Assembly (NCBI GenBank): GCA_903871605.1
Contig: CAIQHF010000021.1
Coordinates: forward strand, 1-64,000
DNA: 64,000 nt
Source of the DNA: an uncultured Sphingomonadaceae bacterium
GTDB taxonomy: Bacteria > Pseudomonadota > Alphaproteobacteria > Sphingomonadales > Sphingomonadaceae
Direction of reading: 5' to 3'
Positions 20,048 to 29,474 of the stretch are shown here, one piece after another. The translations under genes and the position numbers were made by a program. Within the stretch, counting starts at the first letter, position 1. The number at the start of each line of letters is the position of its first letter. Below the pieces are notes generated by a model. The model had not been told where the DNA came from and did not search any database. It saw only the letters and a program-made list of their open reading frames with translations.

Positions 20048-20459
20048 GATGCGGACTCCTTGAAGGGACGTCCGATCAACGCATCATGATCGTGAAGGGT
20101 GCAGGCGAGGAGCCCAAAACGCGAAACGCCCGGACCTTTCGATCCGGGCATCCCGCGTGACGATCACTCGTCAGCCCCCAGTTTCGGCGCTCGGCCCGCT
20201 CGCGGTTCCATCCCCCCTCAGAAAGGGAACCACGGGGCCGATCGCCCTCCCCGAACCATGGCCTTGTGACCTGTGTTCGTGAGAAATCTGTAGAGACAAG
20301 AAGCGTGGCTTGTCATTGCCATAGTGTGCGATTGCAACGAATGGATATGCCGTGTGACGAATCCGCAACATGCCCGCAAGGTTGCCACCGCTACCGCGGC
20401 GCAATAGAGCGTCGCGGCCCCCTGCATTCCGCGGCGCGGGCGTGATCTCGAAGGCCGCG
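20048..20459. other. Gene-free stretch upstream of proS, possible minus-strand small transcript
   Basis: About 410 bases with no convincing long gene. It holds a minus-strand terminator (20120-20149), a second hairpin (GGTTCC...GGAACC, 20205-20231), and lower-GC sequence around 20260-20370 than the flanking genes. Two tiny minus-strand frames (13 and 15 codons) lie around 20170-20260 but carry no recognisable signal. A short RNA ending at the terminator would account for the layout. Confidence 0.4.
20117..20149 (-). terminator. Intrinsic terminator, minus strand
   Basis: Stem GCCCGGA (20128-20134) pairs exactly with TCCGGGC (20143-20149); read on the minus strand it is followed by GTTTCGCGTTTT. 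No annotated minus-strand gene ends directly before it, so it points to an unannotated transcript or shields the small gene at 19892-20047 from upstream read-through. Confidence 0.6.
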
Positions 20460-21776
20460 ATGCGTCTCTCCCGCCATTTCCTGCCCGTCCTCAAGGAATC
20501 GCCGACCGATGCGCAGATCGTCAGCCACAAGCTGATGCTGCGCGCCGGCCTCGTCCGCCAGACCGCCGCGGGCATCTATGCCTGGCTGCCGCTCGGTCTG
20601 CGCGTGCTCAGGAAGATCGAACAGATCGTCCGCGAGGAGCAGGACCGCGCCGGCGCGATCGAGTTGCTGATGCCGACACTGCAATCCGCCGACCTGTGGC
20701 GCGAATCGGGGCGCTACGACGCCTACGGCCCCGAGATGCTGCGGATCAAGGATCGCCACGATCGCGACATGCTCTACGGCCCGACCAACGAGGAGATGAT
20801 CACCAGCATCTTCCGCGAGAGCGCGCGCTCCTATCGCGATCTGCCGCGCACGCTCTATCACATTCAGTGGAAGTTCCGCGACGAGGTCCGCCCGCGCTTC
20901 GGCGTGATGCGCGGCCGTGAATTCCTGATGAAGGACGCCTACAGCTTCGACATCGACGAGGCCGGCGCGCGGCACAGCTACAACCGGATGTTCGTCTCCT
21001 ATCTCAACACCTATGCGCGAATGGGGCTGCGCGCGATCCCGATGCAGGCCGATACCGGCCCGATCGGCGGCGACCTCAGCCACGAGTTCATCGTGCTTGC
21101 GCCCACCGGCGAGAGCGACGTTTTCTATCATGCGAACTGGGAAACGTCTGTGGCCCCAGGTGCGGTCGATTTCGACGACGCCGAGACACTACAGGCGATC
21201 GTCTCGGGCGCCGTCGCCGACTATGCCGCAACCGACGAGAAGCGCGATCCGGCGCGCGAGGCCGAGACCGGCGACGCGCTCCGCCAGTCGCGCGGGATCG
21301 AGGTCGGGCACATCTTCTACTTCGGCGAGAAATATTCGAAGCCGATGGGGCTCGAGGTCCAAGGTCCCGATGGCACCAAGCTCACCCCGCATATGGGCAG
21401 CTACGGCATTGGCGTGTCGCGGCTGGTCGGCGCGATCATCGAGGCGAGCCATGACGAGGCCGGGATCATCTGGCCCGATTCGGTCGCCCCCTATGCGGTT
21501 GGGCTGATCAACATGCGCGCCGACGACGCGAGCTGCGCCGCGGCGGCGGACGATCTCTACGCCAAGCTCAATGCAGCCGGTGTCGAGACGCTGTACGACG
21601 ACCGCGACGAGCGTGGCGGCGCCAAGTTCGCGACCGCGGACCTGATCGGGCTGCCCTGGCAGATCGTCGTCGGGCCCAAGGGAATCGCCAGGGGCGTCGT
21701 CGAGGTGAAGCGCCGCGCGACCGGCGAGAAGATCGAGCTGTCGATCGAGGGCGCGATCGCCAAGGTGGCTTCTTGA
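20460..21776 (+). CDS. proS: Proline--tRNA ligase (short alphaproteobacterial type)
   Basis: Class II synthetase that charges tRNA-Pro. The 438-residue product shows motif 1 region ([22 protein letters not shown]), motif 2 ([25 protein letters not shown], residues about 140-165) and motif 3 ([15 protein letters not shown]), then the anticodon-binding domain. It lacks the roughly 180-residue editing insert of the E. coli enzyme, as is normal in alphaproteobacteria. The start is the ATG at 20460 (MRLSRHFLP); upstream in-frame codons are not family-like. Confidence 0.97.
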   Translation: MRLSRHFLPVLKESPTDAQIVSHKLMLRAGLVRQTAAGIYAWLPLGLRVLRKIEQIVREEQDRAGAIELLMPTLQSADLWRESGRYDAYGPEMLRIKDRHDRDMLYGPTNEEMITSIFRESARSYRDLPRTLYHIQWKFRDEVRPRFGVMRGREFLMKDAYSFDIDEAGARHSYNRMFVSYLNTYARMGLRAIPMQADTGPIGGDLSHEFIVLAPTGESDVFYHANWETSVAPGAVDFDDAETLQAIVSGAVADYAATDEKRDPAREAETGDALRQSRGIEVGHIFYFGEKYSKPMGLEVQGPDGTKLTPHMGSYGIGVSRLVGAIIEASHDEAGIIWPDSVAPYAVGLINMRADDASCAAAADDLYAKLNAAGVETLYDDRDERGGAKFATADLIGLPWQIVVGPKGIARGVVEVKRRATGEKIELSIEGAIAKVAS

Positions 21777-21797
21777 AGCGTCCAAACGCCCCCACCT

Positions 21798-21870
21798 CCG
21801 TTCGGTCTGAACGCAGTCGAAGGCTACGCGCCGACGGTGGCTGCACTTCGACTGCGCTCAGTGCGCACGG
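21798..21870. repeat. Diverged palindromic element before lolC
   Basis: Left arm 21798-21822 (CCGTTCGGTCTGAACGCAGTC...) and right arm 21846-21870 (...GACTGCGCTCAGTGCGCACGG) are imperfect inverted copies. They resemble the sharper element at 23848-23932 and the one within dnaE (GAGCGAAGTCGA / TCGACTGCGCTC cores), so this looks like an older copy of that family. Confidence 0.55.
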
Positions 21871-21894
21871 AGTCGGAACGTGCGGGGTCGAAGC

Positions 21895-23142
21895 ATGATC
21901 CTCTCGCCCACCGAGCGGATGATCGCGCGCCGCTATCTGCTGCCGGGCCGCGGCGAGGCATTCATCCTGCTCGTCGCCTCGATCAGTCTCGGCGCAGTCG
22001 CGCTGGGCGTCGCCGCGCTGATCGTCGTGATGAGCGTGATGAACGGTTTTCGCGCCGAGCTGTTCGACAAGACGATCGGGCTCAACGGCCAGGCGATCAT
22101 CCAGGGCTATGAAGGCCGCGGACTCCCGGATTGGCAGCGGATCGCCAAGCTGGCGAGAGAAACGCCCGGCGTCACCTCGGCGATCCCGCTGATCGAGCAG
22201 CCGCTCTTCTCGCAGGTCGGCGGTCGCGTCGAGCCGATCCTGCTGCGCGGCATGGCGCTGCCTGATCTGCGCTCGACGATCGGCCCCGATGTAAAAGCCG
22301 GCAACCTCGCCGAGGTGACGCCGGGCTCGGGCAATGTCGTGATCGGCACCAAGCTCGCCGAATCGCTCGGCATCGGCGTCGGCGACCAGATCAGCGTGCT
22401 CAACCCGGCGGGCGAATCGACCCCGTTCGGCACCGCGCCGCGGATCGTCAGCTACCGCGTGGCGGCGACCTTCGAGATCGGCATCTATGATTTCGACAAG
22501 GCCTATGTCGTCATGCCGATGGAGGATGCGCAGACGCTGCTGCTGATGGGCAACAGCGTCGGCATGGTCGAGTTGCGCACGGTGAACCCCGACAAGGTCG
22601 CGCAGATCATCGCGCCGCTCGCCCCCAAGGTGGTGCGCGACGGCGTGATCACCGATTGGCGGCAGATGAACGCCTCGCTGTTCCAGGCGCTCGAGGTCGA
22701 GCGCGTCACCATGTTCGTGGTGCTCGGCATCGTCATCCTGATCGCGGCGTTCAACATATTGTCGTCGCTGATCATGCTGGTCCGCGCCAAGACGCGCGAC
22801 ATCGCCATCCTGCGCACGATGGGTGCCAGCCGCGCGGCGATGCTGCGCATCTTCATGACCGTGGGAATGACGATCGGCGTGCTTGGCATCGGGCTCGGCA
22901 TCGTGCTCGGCGCGATCTTCCTGTTCTTCCGCCAGGACGTGGTCGACGTGATCCAGTCGATGACCGGCGCGAACCTGTGGGATCCCTCGATCCGCGTGCT
23001 CACCGAGCTGCCGTCGAAGACCGACCCGCTCGACATCACGATCATCATCGGGATGACGCTGATCCTCACCGTCCTCGCGACGCTCTATCCCGCCTACAAG
23101 GCGTCGAGCACCGATCCGGTCCAGGTGCTGCGCTATGAGTGA
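21895..23142 (+). CDS. lolC: Lipoprotein-releasing ABC transporter permease (LolC/E type)
   Basis: Inner-membrane permease that helps release lipoproteins for transfer to the outer membrane. The 415-residue product has an N-terminal helix (about residues 21-47), a large periplasmic MacB-like domain, and three C-terminal helices in the FtsX-like domain ([19 protein letters not shown] motif near residue 300). Only one permease gene accompanies lolD, which fits a single LolC/E-type (LolF-like) homodimer rather than separate LolC and LolE. Its end overlaps the lolD start by eight bases. The start chosen is the ATG at 21895. Confidence 0.93.
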   Translation: MILSPTERMIARRYLLPGRGEAFILLVASISLGAVALGVAALIVVMSVMNGFRAELFDKTIGLNGQAIIQGYEGRGLPDWQRIAKLARETPGVTSAIPLIEQPLFSQVGGRVEPILLRGMALPDLRSTIGPDVKAGNLAEVTPGSGNVVIGTKLAESLGIGVGDQISVLNPAGESTPFGTAPRIVSYRVAATFEIGIYDFDKAYVVMPMEDAQTLLLMGNSVGMVELRTVNPDKVAQIIAPLAPKVVRDGVITDWRQMNASLFQALEVERVTMFVVLGIVILIAAFNILSSLIMLVRAKTRDIAILRTMGASRAAMLRIFMTVGMTIGVLGIGLGIVLGAIFLFFRQDVVDVIQSMTGANLWDPSIRVLTELPSKTDPLDITIIIGMTLILTVLATLYPAYKASSTDPVQVLRYE

Positions 23143-23842
23143 GGAGTCTTTGATGCGCGTCCCCACGGTCGGCGACGCCGTTCTCCACGTCACCGATCTG
23201 CGCCGCAGCTACGAGCAGGGCGGGCATACCATCCACGTGCTGCGCGGCGTCAACCTGTCGGTCGCGCCCGGCGAGATCGTCGCGCTGCTCGGGCCGTCGG
23301 GCTCGGGCAAGTCGACGATGCTGCAGGCGATCGGGCTGCTCGAGGGCGGCTTCGAGGGCTCGATCCGCATCGCGGGCGAGGAGGCGGCCAGGCTCGACAA
23401 TGACGGGCGCACGCGGGTGCGGCGCGATCGGCTCGGCTTTGTCTACCAATTTCACCATCTGCTGCCCGATTTCTCCGCGCAGGAGAATGTCGTGCTGCCG
23501 CTGATGATCCACGGCGCGACGCGGGCTGAGGCCGACGAGCGCTCGCGCACGCTGCTGAGCACGCTGGGCCTGTCGCATCGGCTCGATCACCGACCCTCCA
23601 AGCTGTCGGGCGGCGAGCAGCAGCGCGTCGCGGTCGCGCGCGCGCTCGCGACACGGCCCGCGCTGGTGCTCGCCGACGAACCCACCGGCAATCTCGACGA
23701 AGCAACCGCCGACGTCGTGCTGGTCGAGTTCCTGCGGCTGGTCCGCGAAGAGGGGACGGCGGCGGTGATCGCCACGCACAACGAACGGCTCGCGGCGCGG
23801 ATGGATCGGGTGGTACGGCTGCACGAGGGCGTGCTGGGCTAA
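23135..23842 (+). CDS. lolD: Lipoprotein-releasing ABC transporter ATPase LolD
   Basis: The ATPase partner of the permease encoded immediately upstream. The 235-residue product has Walker [11 protein letters not shown]-loop [12 protein letters not shown], the signature [15 protein letters not shown], Walker [14 protein letters not shown] and the switch histidine in VIATHNE. The initiating ATG lies within the last codons of lolC, giving an eight-base overlap and tight coupling. A second ATG (MRVPT) follows six codons in. Confidence 0.95.
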   Translation: MSEESLMRVPTVGDAVLHVTDLRRSYEQGGHTIHVLRGVNLSVAPGEIVALLGPSGSGKSTMLQAIGLLEGGFEGSIRIAGEEAARLDNDGRTRVRRDRLGFVYQFHHLLPDFSAQENVVLPLMIHGATRAEADERSRTLLSTLGLSHRLDHRPSKLSGGEQQRVAVARALATRPALVLADEPTGNLDEATADVVLVEFLRLVREEGTAAVIATHNERLAARMDRVVRLHEGVLG

Positions 23843-23847
23843 ACCAC

Positions 23848-23932
23848 CCCGTTCGTCCCGAGCGAAGTCGAGGGACCGATGCGCGCGCCGCGCGCGGAGC
23901 CGGATGCCTCGACTTCGCTCGGCACGAACGGG
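23848..23932. repeat. Palindromic element after lolD
   Basis: Left arm 23848-23873 (CCGTTCGTCCCGAGCGAAGT core) and right arm 23907-23932 are 26-base inverted copies with a single mismatch. The spacer holds its own GCGCGCGCCGCGCGC palindrome. The same arms, 23 bases of them, appear inside dnaE (38722-38804). It may also act as a transcription end between lolD and the convergent minus-strand gene. Confidence 0.8.
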
Positions 23933-23947
23933 TAGGGGCAGCGGCTC

Positions 23948-24688
23948 TTAAAGAAGCGTCGACGACATCAGTGCGACGCTGCGCTCTGTGCTGATCATTG
24001 CGACGCGCGAGGCGGGCGGCGGTGGCAGGGGACCAGCGGGTGTCGCGTCCGGATCGGTCTCCGGCGCCTCCGACGGTGCAGGCGCGACCGGTGCGGTCTC
24101 CGCCTCCGCCATCTGCACCGCGGGCAGCGGCGGCGGCGCCATCGCCGCACCGCGCGTCACCACCACCATCCCGCCGACCTGTGTCGCGCGAAACAGCACG
24201 CGCGCGAAACCGTAGGGCAGGCGGATGCAGCCGTGCGAGGCGGGATGGCCGGGATTATAGCCCGCGTGCAGCGCGACGCCGCCCCAGGTCAGTCGCTGCA
24301 TGAACGGCATCGGCGCGTCCGAATAGAGATTGGAGCGGTGGTACACCGCCTTTTCGAGGATCGGATAGACGCCCGTCGGCGTGCCGTGACCGCGCTTGCC
24401 GGTCGAGACGGTCGCGATGCCGACTAGCGCCGATCCCTGGAACACGAAGGCGCGCTGGTTGGTGAGGTCGATCGCGATGTGGACGGGCGCGGGATCGTCG
24501 GCATAGGGCGCCCAGGCATATTGGCCGGGCCGGAGCCGCATCGCGTCCGCGGGCGTGTAGCGCGAGGGATAGGTGCGAGGCTGGCTCGCCCAATAGCCGT
24601 GCTGGTGCAACGCGACGGGCAGCCCCGTTCCGGCGCACAGGCCGAGCGCGACGAACGCGAGAAGCAGCGGGCGCCGGGGCCTGTGCAT
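23948..24688 (-). CDS. L,D-transpeptidase (YkuD family)
   Basis: Makes or modifies 3-3 peptidoglycan cross-links, or attaches proteins to the wall, in the periplasm. The 246-residue product has an N-terminal signal/anchor (LLLAFVALGLCAGTGLPVAL), a YkuD domain with the catalytic motif HAGYNPGHPASHGCIRLP (about residues 141-158, Cys nucleophile near 154), and a disordered Pro/Ala-rich C-terminal tail of about 60 residues. A pair of GTTAAC boxes lies about 63 bases upstream of the start. It is convergent with lolD. Confidence 0.92.
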   Translation of the reverse strand: MHRPRRPLLLAFVALGLCAGTGLPVALHQHGYWASQPRTYPSRYTPADAMRLRPGQYAWAPYADDPAPVHIAIDLTNQRAFVFQGSALVGIATVSTGKRGHGTPTGVYPILEKAVYHRSNLYSDAPMPFMQRLTWGGVALHAGYNPGHPASHGCIRLPYGFARVLFRATQVGGMVVVTRGAAMAPPPLPAVQMAEAETAPVAPAPSEAPETDPDATPAGPLPPPPASRVAMISTERSVALMSSTLL

Positions 24689-24750
24689 CGGGCTTGGACC
24701 TTAGGAGAGGGACGAAAACGCACTCGACTCGGCACGGGCGCGCCGAAACC

Positions 24751-24769
24751 GTTAACCATGACTGTTAAC
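24751..24769 (-). promoter_or_regulatory. Paired GTTAAC boxes (candidate CtrA-type site)
   Basis: GTTAAC occurs at 24751-24756 and 24764-24769, seven bases apart, in the space before the L,D-transpeptidase gene. The first copy continues as TTAACCAT, which equals the half-site reported for the cell-cycle regulator CtrA. The spacing is TTAA-N9-TTAA, not the full-site N7, so this is a suggestive match only. Confidence 0.35.
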
Positions 24770-24884
24770 CTGGCATGGGCGCCGAGCGAGTGGAAGGGGT
24801 TAAGTCGCCCACGACGATCGTCGTCGATCGTGGGGCCCCGACGGCCGGACGCGACGCGCCCGGCCTTCATCGTTCGATACCGGC

Positions 24885-25529
24885 TCAGTTTTTGACCGCG
24901 GTTGCGCTCGTCTTGGTGAGAATGGCGCCGCCCGGGGCCGCCGGCGCGGCGGTCATCGCGGGCTGAGGCGGCTCGGACGCCAGCGCGACCATGATCGGCT
25001 CCTTGGTATAGGCCTTCCATTCGCTGCCCTGTGCGGCGGTCGCGCTATGGCCCGTGACGAAGGCGCCGAACACACCGACGGCGACCACTGCGCCCACGGC
25101 CGCGCCGGTATTGCCCTGACCCTCGATCCGATAGTGGCCCGACACCGGGATGTAGCGCTCGCCCACTTTGACGTCGACGAGATCGAACTCCATTTTGGCC
25201 GACTTGCCGAAGGCACCCTTACCGGTCCGGTAGCCGATCTGACCATGGCCCGGCGTGCCGCGCGGGATCACGACATAGTCACCCATCATGACGTCGCGCG
25301 ACACGGTGACGTCGAACTTGTCGCCGGTTTTGGTCTGCTTCGATGTCAGGCCGCCGTTGAGGCTGACCCAGACTTCCGTATTGGACGGCAGCGCCGAGCC
25401 CACGCTTGCCTTCTGGACGACCAGCACCTGCGGTGCGGACGCCAGCACGGGTTGCTCGGCCTGCGCGCTCGCGATCGTCGGCGCGCAAAGCATCATTGCG
25501 CCAAAAGTGGCGCTCACTCCCCAATTCAT
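24885..25529 (-). CDS. Exported conserved protein of unknown function
   Basis: A 214-residue protein with a signal peptide (cleavage likely after ASA, near residue 23). The middle segment (KTGDKFDVTVSRDVMMGDYVVIPRGTPGHGQI, split about residues 80-112) has the look of a beta-rich domain seen in sphingomonad exported proteins, followed by KMEFDLVDVKVGERYIPVSG and a glycine-rich hydrophobic stretch (VGAVVAVGVFGAFVTG). The start chosen is the ATG at 25527-25529. A GGCCGG...CCGGCC hairpin follows the stop on the minus strand. No reaction can be assigned. Confidence 0.75.
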   Translation of the reverse strand: MNWGVSATFGAMMLCAPTIASAQAEQPVLASAPQVLVVQKASVGSALPSNTEVWVSLNGGLTSKQTKTGDKFDVTVSRDVMMGDYVVIPRGTPGHGQIGYRTGKGAFGKSAKMEFDLVDVKVGERYIPVSGHYRIEGQGNTGAAVGAVVAVGVFGAFVTGHSATAAQGSEWKAYTKEPIMVALASEPPQPAMTAAPAAPGGAILTKTSATAVKN

Positions 25530-25688
25530 TGAAACCCCCGTTTCAGACCCCGCCCCGATGGCGAGGAGCGGCAGAGGTTGCGCTTTTTGCAACCCGGGTC
25601 AAGGAATAGCCTTGGTGCATATCGTTGGCAGGCGGACGTGAAGCGGCTCATGCCGCAGCCATAGATGTCGCAATCAATCGCCAGTCCC

Positions 25689-25721
25689 AAAAAGAAACGG
25701 CCGGACATCGCTGCCCGGCCG
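25689..25721 (-). terminator. Intrinsic terminator of clpA
   Basis: On the minus strand, CGGCCGG (25715-25721) pairs with CCGGCCG (25698-25704) around a ten-base loop and is followed by TTTCTTTTT. It begins about 30 bases after the clpA stop codon and is the cleanest terminator in the window. Confidence 0.85.
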
Positions 25722-25750
25722 CTCCGTCATCCTAGCACCTCGTGCAAAGC

Positions 25751-28066
25751 TTACGCCTTCGCAGGCACCGTCTTCTTCGCCTTGCCCTTGCTCGCCTTGG
25801 GCGGCGCCGCCGTGATCTCGAAGGCGAGCGCGTCGTCCTTGAGCTTCACGCGGACCTCGCCACCGTTGACCAGCTTACCGAACAGCAGCTCCTCGGCGAG
25901 CGGCTGCTTGATCTTCTCCTGGATCAGGCGGCCCATCGGGCGCGCGCCGTAGAGCTTGTCGTAGCCCTTCTCGGTGAGCCAGTCGCGCGCATCGTCCTCC
26001 AGCGCGATGTGGACGTTGCGGTCGGCGAGCTGCAGCTCGAGCTGCAGGATGAACTTCTCGACGACCCGCGCGACGACCTCGGGCGGCAGATAGCTGAACG
26101 GCACGATCGCATCGAGGCGGTTGCGGAATTCGGGGGTGAACATCTTCTTCACCGCCTCCTCGTCCTCGCCTTCGCGCGACAGGTTGCCGAAGCCGACCGA
26201 CTCGCGCGCCATGTCGGACGCGCCGGCGTTGGTGGTCATGATCAGGATCGTGTTCCTGAAATCGACCGTCTTGCCGTGGTGATCGGTGAGCTTGCCGTTG
26301 TCCATCACCTGCAGGAGGATATTGAACAGATCGGGATGCGCCTTCTCGATCTCGTCGAGCAGCAGCACGGAGTGCGGCTGCTGATCGACCGCATCGGTGA
26401 GCAGGCCGCCCTGATCGTAGCCGACATAGCCCGGGGGCGCGCCGATCAGCCGCGAGACCGAGTGACGCTCCATATATTCGGACATGTCGAAGCGCTGGAG
26501 CGGGATGCCCAGGATCTCCGCGAGCTGGCGCGCGACCTCGGTCTTGCCGACGCCCGTCGGCCCCGAGAAGAGATAGTTGCCGATCGGCTTGTCGGGCTCG
26601 CGCAGGCCAGCGCGCGACAGCTTGATCGCCGAGGCGAGCGTTTCGATCGCCTTGGCCTGCCCGAACACGACGCGCTTGAGATCGGTCTCGAGCGTCTCGA
26701 GCACCTTCTTGTCGTCGGACGACACCGATTTGGGTGGGATGCGCGCCATCGTCGCGATCACCGCCTCGACCTCGCGCGTGCCGATCACCTTCTTGCGGCG
26801 GTTCTCGGGCACCAGCATTTGCATCGCGCCTGCCTCGTCGATCACGTCGATCGCCTTGTCGGGAAGCTTGCGGTCGTTGATGTAGCGCGCGCTGAGCTCG
26901 ACCGCCGACTTGATCGCGTCGGCGGTGTATTTGAGGTGGTGATGCGCCTCGAAGCTGGGGCGCAGCCCGGTGATGATCTTGATCGTGTCCTCGACCGAGG
27001 GCTCGTTGACGTCAATCTTCTGGAAGCGCCGCAGCAGCGCGCGGTCCTTCTCGAAATGGTTGCGGAATTCCTTGTAGGTGGTCGATCCGATGCAGCGGAT
27101 CTGCCCGCCCGACAAAGCGGGCTTGAGCAGATTGGAGGCGTCCATCGCGCCGCCCGAGGTCGCGCCGGCTCCGATCACCGTATGGATCTCGTCGATGAAC
27201 AGCACCGCGTGCGGCAGCTTCTCAAGCTCGGAGACGACCTGCTTCAGCCGCTCCTCGAAGTCGCCGCGATAGCGCGTGCCAGCCAGCAGCGCACCCATGT
27301 CGAGCGAGTAGATGACGGCGGGCTTGAGCACCTCGGGGACTGCGCCCTCGATGATCTTGCGTGCCAGACCTTCGGCGATCGCGGTCTTGCCGACGCCGGG
27401 ATCGCCCACGTAGAGCGGGTTGTTCTTCGATCGGCGGCAGAGGATCTGGATCGTGCGATCCACCTCGGCGTGGCGGCCGATCAGCGGATCGACGCGGCCG
27501 TCCTTGGCCTTCTCGTTGAGGTTGACGGTGAACTGCTTGAGCGCGCTGTCGCCCTTCGCCTTGGGCTCCGGCTTCTGCGGCTTGTCGTCCTCTGCGCCCT
27601 TCACCTCGCGTGCCTCCGTCGGTTGGGTGCCCTTGCCGACGCCGTGGCTGATGAAGCTCACCGCATCGAGGCGCGTCATGTCCTGCTGCTGCAGGAAATA
27701 TACCGCATAGCTCTCTCGTTCGGAGAAGAGCGCGACGAGCACGTTGGCGCCCGTCACCTCTTCGCGGCCCGAGGACTGGACGTGAAGAATGGCGCGCTGG
27801 ATCACGCGCTGGAAGCCGCTGGTAGGCGAGGGATCGGTCTCTGTGTCCGTCTTGAGCGCGTCGAGCTCGGTGTCGAGATAGGCGGTCACCGCGTCGCGGA
27901 GCTCGGACAGCTCGACCCCGCAGCCGGCCATGACCTGCGCGGCATGCTCGTCGCCGATCAGCGCGAGCAGCAGATGCTCGAGCGTGGCATATTCATGCTT
28001 GCGCGTGCTGGCGGCGGCCAAAGCGTTGTGGAGGGTGGTTTCGAGGTCACGGGCGAAACTGGGCAT
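25751..28066 (-). CDS. clpA: ATP-dependent Clp protease ATP-binding subunit ClpA
   Basis: Hexameric AAA+ unfoldase that feeds substrates to ClpP. The 771-residue product has the double Clp_N domain (residues 1-145), the first AAA module with Walker A GDPGVGKTA and Walker B VLFIDEIHT, and the second with GPTGVGKTE and VLLLDEIEKAH, ending in the D2-small domain and a Lys/Ala-rich tail (SKGKAKKTVPAKA). It lacks the long middle coiled coil of ClpB, which identifies it as ClpA. The adaptor gene clpS, often adjacent, is not present here. Confidence 0.97.
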   Translation of the reverse strand: MPSFARDLETTLHNALAAASTRKHEYATLEHLLLALIGDEHAAQVMAGCGVELSELRDAVTAYLDTELDALKTDTETDPSPTSGFQRVIQRAILHVQSSGREEVTGANVLVALFSERESYAVYFLQQQDMTRLDAVSFISHGVGKGTQPTEAREVKGAEDDKPQKPEPKAKGDSALKQFTVNLNEKAKDGRVDPLIGRHAEVDRTIQILCRRSKNNPLYVGDPGVGKTAIAEGLARKIIEGAVPEVLKPAVIYSLDMGALLAGTRYRGDFEERLKQVVSELEKLPHAVLFIDEIHTVIGAGATSGGAMDASNLLKPALSGGQIRCIGSTTYKEFRNHFEKDRALLRRFQKIDVNEPSVEDTIKIITGLRPSFEAHHHLKYTADAIKSAVELSARYINDRKLPDKAIDVIDEAGAMQMLVPENRRKKVIGTREVEAVIATMARIPPKSVSSDDKKVLETLETDLKRVVFGQAKAIETLASAIKLSRAGLREPDKPIGNYLFSGPTGVGKTEVARQLAEILGIPLQRFDMSEYMERHSVSRLIGAPPGYVGYDQGGLLTDAVDQQPHSVLLLDEIEKAHPDLFNILLQVMDNGKLTDHHGKTVDFRNTILIMTTNAGASDMARESVGFGNLSREGEDEEAVKKMFTPEFRNRLDAIVPFSYLPPEVVARVVEKFILQLELQLADRNVHIALEDDARDWLTEKGYDKLYGARPMGRLIQEKIKQPLAEELLFGKLVNGGEVRVKLKDDALAFEITAAPPKASKGKAKKTVPAKA

Positions 28067-28203
28067 GGTCTACAGACTCCTAGGCGGCGGCCCGACGAAG
28101 CGTGCTGCCGTACCCGTCATGTCGGGAGGCGAACCCGTTTCATCAAGGATGCCCACCCCGGAGCGGGGTATCATGCGATCGCCGCTCGGGGAGCGGGCTG
28201 TCC

Positions 28204-28401
28204 TCATCGCCTGAATAAGGCATCCGCGGTTGCGCGATGGTTAACGGCGCTTTCAAACTTTCGTCGAACGCGGACGATCTCGGCCTCGAGCGCCGCGATG
28301 CGCGCCTCGAGCTCCTCCACCGAGAGCGGGTCGAGATCCTGGCGCGCAAGCGCGGCAACGGGATCGTCGGCGCGTCTGGGCAGGATTTCCTCGCTATCCA
28401 T
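28204..28401 (-). CDS. DUF1192-family small protein
   Basis: A 65-residue protein whose core LSVEELEARIAALEAEIVRVR is the amphipathic coiled-coil signature of the alphaproteobacterial DUF1192 family. No signal peptide or membrane segment. It diverges from the quinone oxidoreductase gene, a neighbour commonly found in this order. The biochemical role is unknown. Confidence 0.85.
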   Translation of the reverse strand: MDSEEILPRRADDPVAALARQDLDPLSVEELEARIAALEAEIVRVRRKFESAVNHRATADALFRR

Positions 28402-28472
28402 GCCTGCAACGTTGACCCGAACGGGGCGGCTGTCAATAACGCGGCGCGGCAGTGCAGCGAACGGGGGAAAAT

Positions 28473-29474
28473 GTGGCGCAATTGCCCGAGACGATGATGG
28501 CGATCGATCCCGTCGGCCCCGGCGGACCCGAAGTGCTTCGGCCGGTCGAGCGCCGTGTGCCGCAGCCGGCCGCAGGCGAGTATCTGATCAAGGTCGCGGC
28601 GGCGGGCGTCAACCGACCCGACGTGCTCCAGCGCAAGGGCCGCTATCCGATGCCGCCCGGCGCGCCGTCGATCCCGGGGCTCGAGATTGCCGGCGCCATC
28701 GTCGCGGTGGGCGACGGCGGCGACGCGACGATGCTGGGCCAGCCGGTCTGCGCGCTGGTGTGGGGTGGCGGCTATGCCGAATATTGCGTCGCGCCCGCCG
28801 GCCAGTGTCTGCCGGTGCCCCCGGCGCTCTCGATGATCGAGGCCGCGGCGATTCCGGAGACGCTGTTCACCGTGTGGTCCAACCTGTTCGAACGCGCCTA
28901 TGCGGTCGAGGGCGACACCGTGCTCGTCCATGGCGGCACCAGCGGGATCGGCACGATGGCGATCGTGCTCGGCCAATTGTTCGACCTGACCGTGATCGTC
29001 ACTTGCGGTACCGACGAGAAATGCGCGCGGGCGCTGGAGATCGGCGCGGCGCGCGCGATCAACTACAAGACCCAGGATTTTGTCGAGCAGGTCAAGGCGA
29101 TCACCGGCGGCGAGGGGGTCCAGGCCGTGCTCGATATGGTCGGCGGCGACTATCTGCCGCGCAATCTCGCCTGTCTTGCGGCGGACGGCCGGCACGTCTC
29201 GATCGCGATGCAGGGAGGCGCCACCGCGCAGATCAGCATTCCGCAGATCATGGCGCAGCGGCTGACGCTGACCGGATCGATGCTGCGCGGGCGCAGCGTC
29301 GGGTTCAAGTCGCTGGTCGCCGACGAGATCGCGCGGGTGGTCTGGCCGCATGCCGCGGCGGGCCGGCTCAGGCCGGTGATCGACGCGACCTTTCCGCTCG
29401 TCGACGCCGCCAAGGCGCATGAGCGGATGGATGCCGGTGGTCATGTCGGGAAGATCGTGCTGACGGTGGGGTGA
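28473..29474 (+). CDS. NAD(P)H-quinone oxidoreductase, zinc-free MDR family
   Basis: A 333-residue medium-chain reductase of the PIG3/quinone oxidoreductase type. Visible are the GroES-like N-terminal half (VAAAGVNRPDVLQRKG, PGLEIAGAIVAVG) and the Rossmann part with VLVHGGTSGIGTMAI binding NAD(P)H. It lacks the structural-zinc cysteine cluster. The GTG at 28473 is preferred because a GGGGGA ribosome site precedes it and it starts where relatives do; an ATG at 28494 and an upstream one at 28452 are alternatives. It overlaps the next gene by one base. Confidence 0.9.
   Translation: MAQLPETMMAIDPVGPGGPEVLRPVERRVPQPAAGEYLIKVAAAGVNRPDVLQRKGRYPMPPGAPSIPGLEIAGAIVAVGDGGDATMLGQPVCALVWGGGYAEYCVAPAGQCLPVPPALSMIEAAAIPETLFTVWSNLFERAYAVEGDTVLVHGGTSGIGTMAIVLGQLFDLTVIVTCGTDEKCARALEIGAARAINYKTQDFVEQVKAITGGEGVQAVLDMVGGDYLPRNLACLAADGRHVSIAMQGGATAQISIPQIMAQRLTLTGSMLRGRSVGFKSLVADEIARVVWPHAAAGRLRPVIDATFPLVDAAKAHERMDAGGHVGKIVLTVG

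Noticed and set aside
20171-20575. Minus-strand frame overlapping the proS start
   Set aside because: It overlaps proS in the antisense direction and lacks protein-like composition.
28235-28242. ATGGTTAA, the reverse of a TTAACCAT box
   Set aside because: It lies inside the DUF1192 coding region, encoding Val-Asn-His, and has no partner box.
25742-29422. Very long plus-strand open frame across clpA
   Set aside because: Shadow of clpA and of the quinone oxidoreductase in another frame; no start signal and no motifs.
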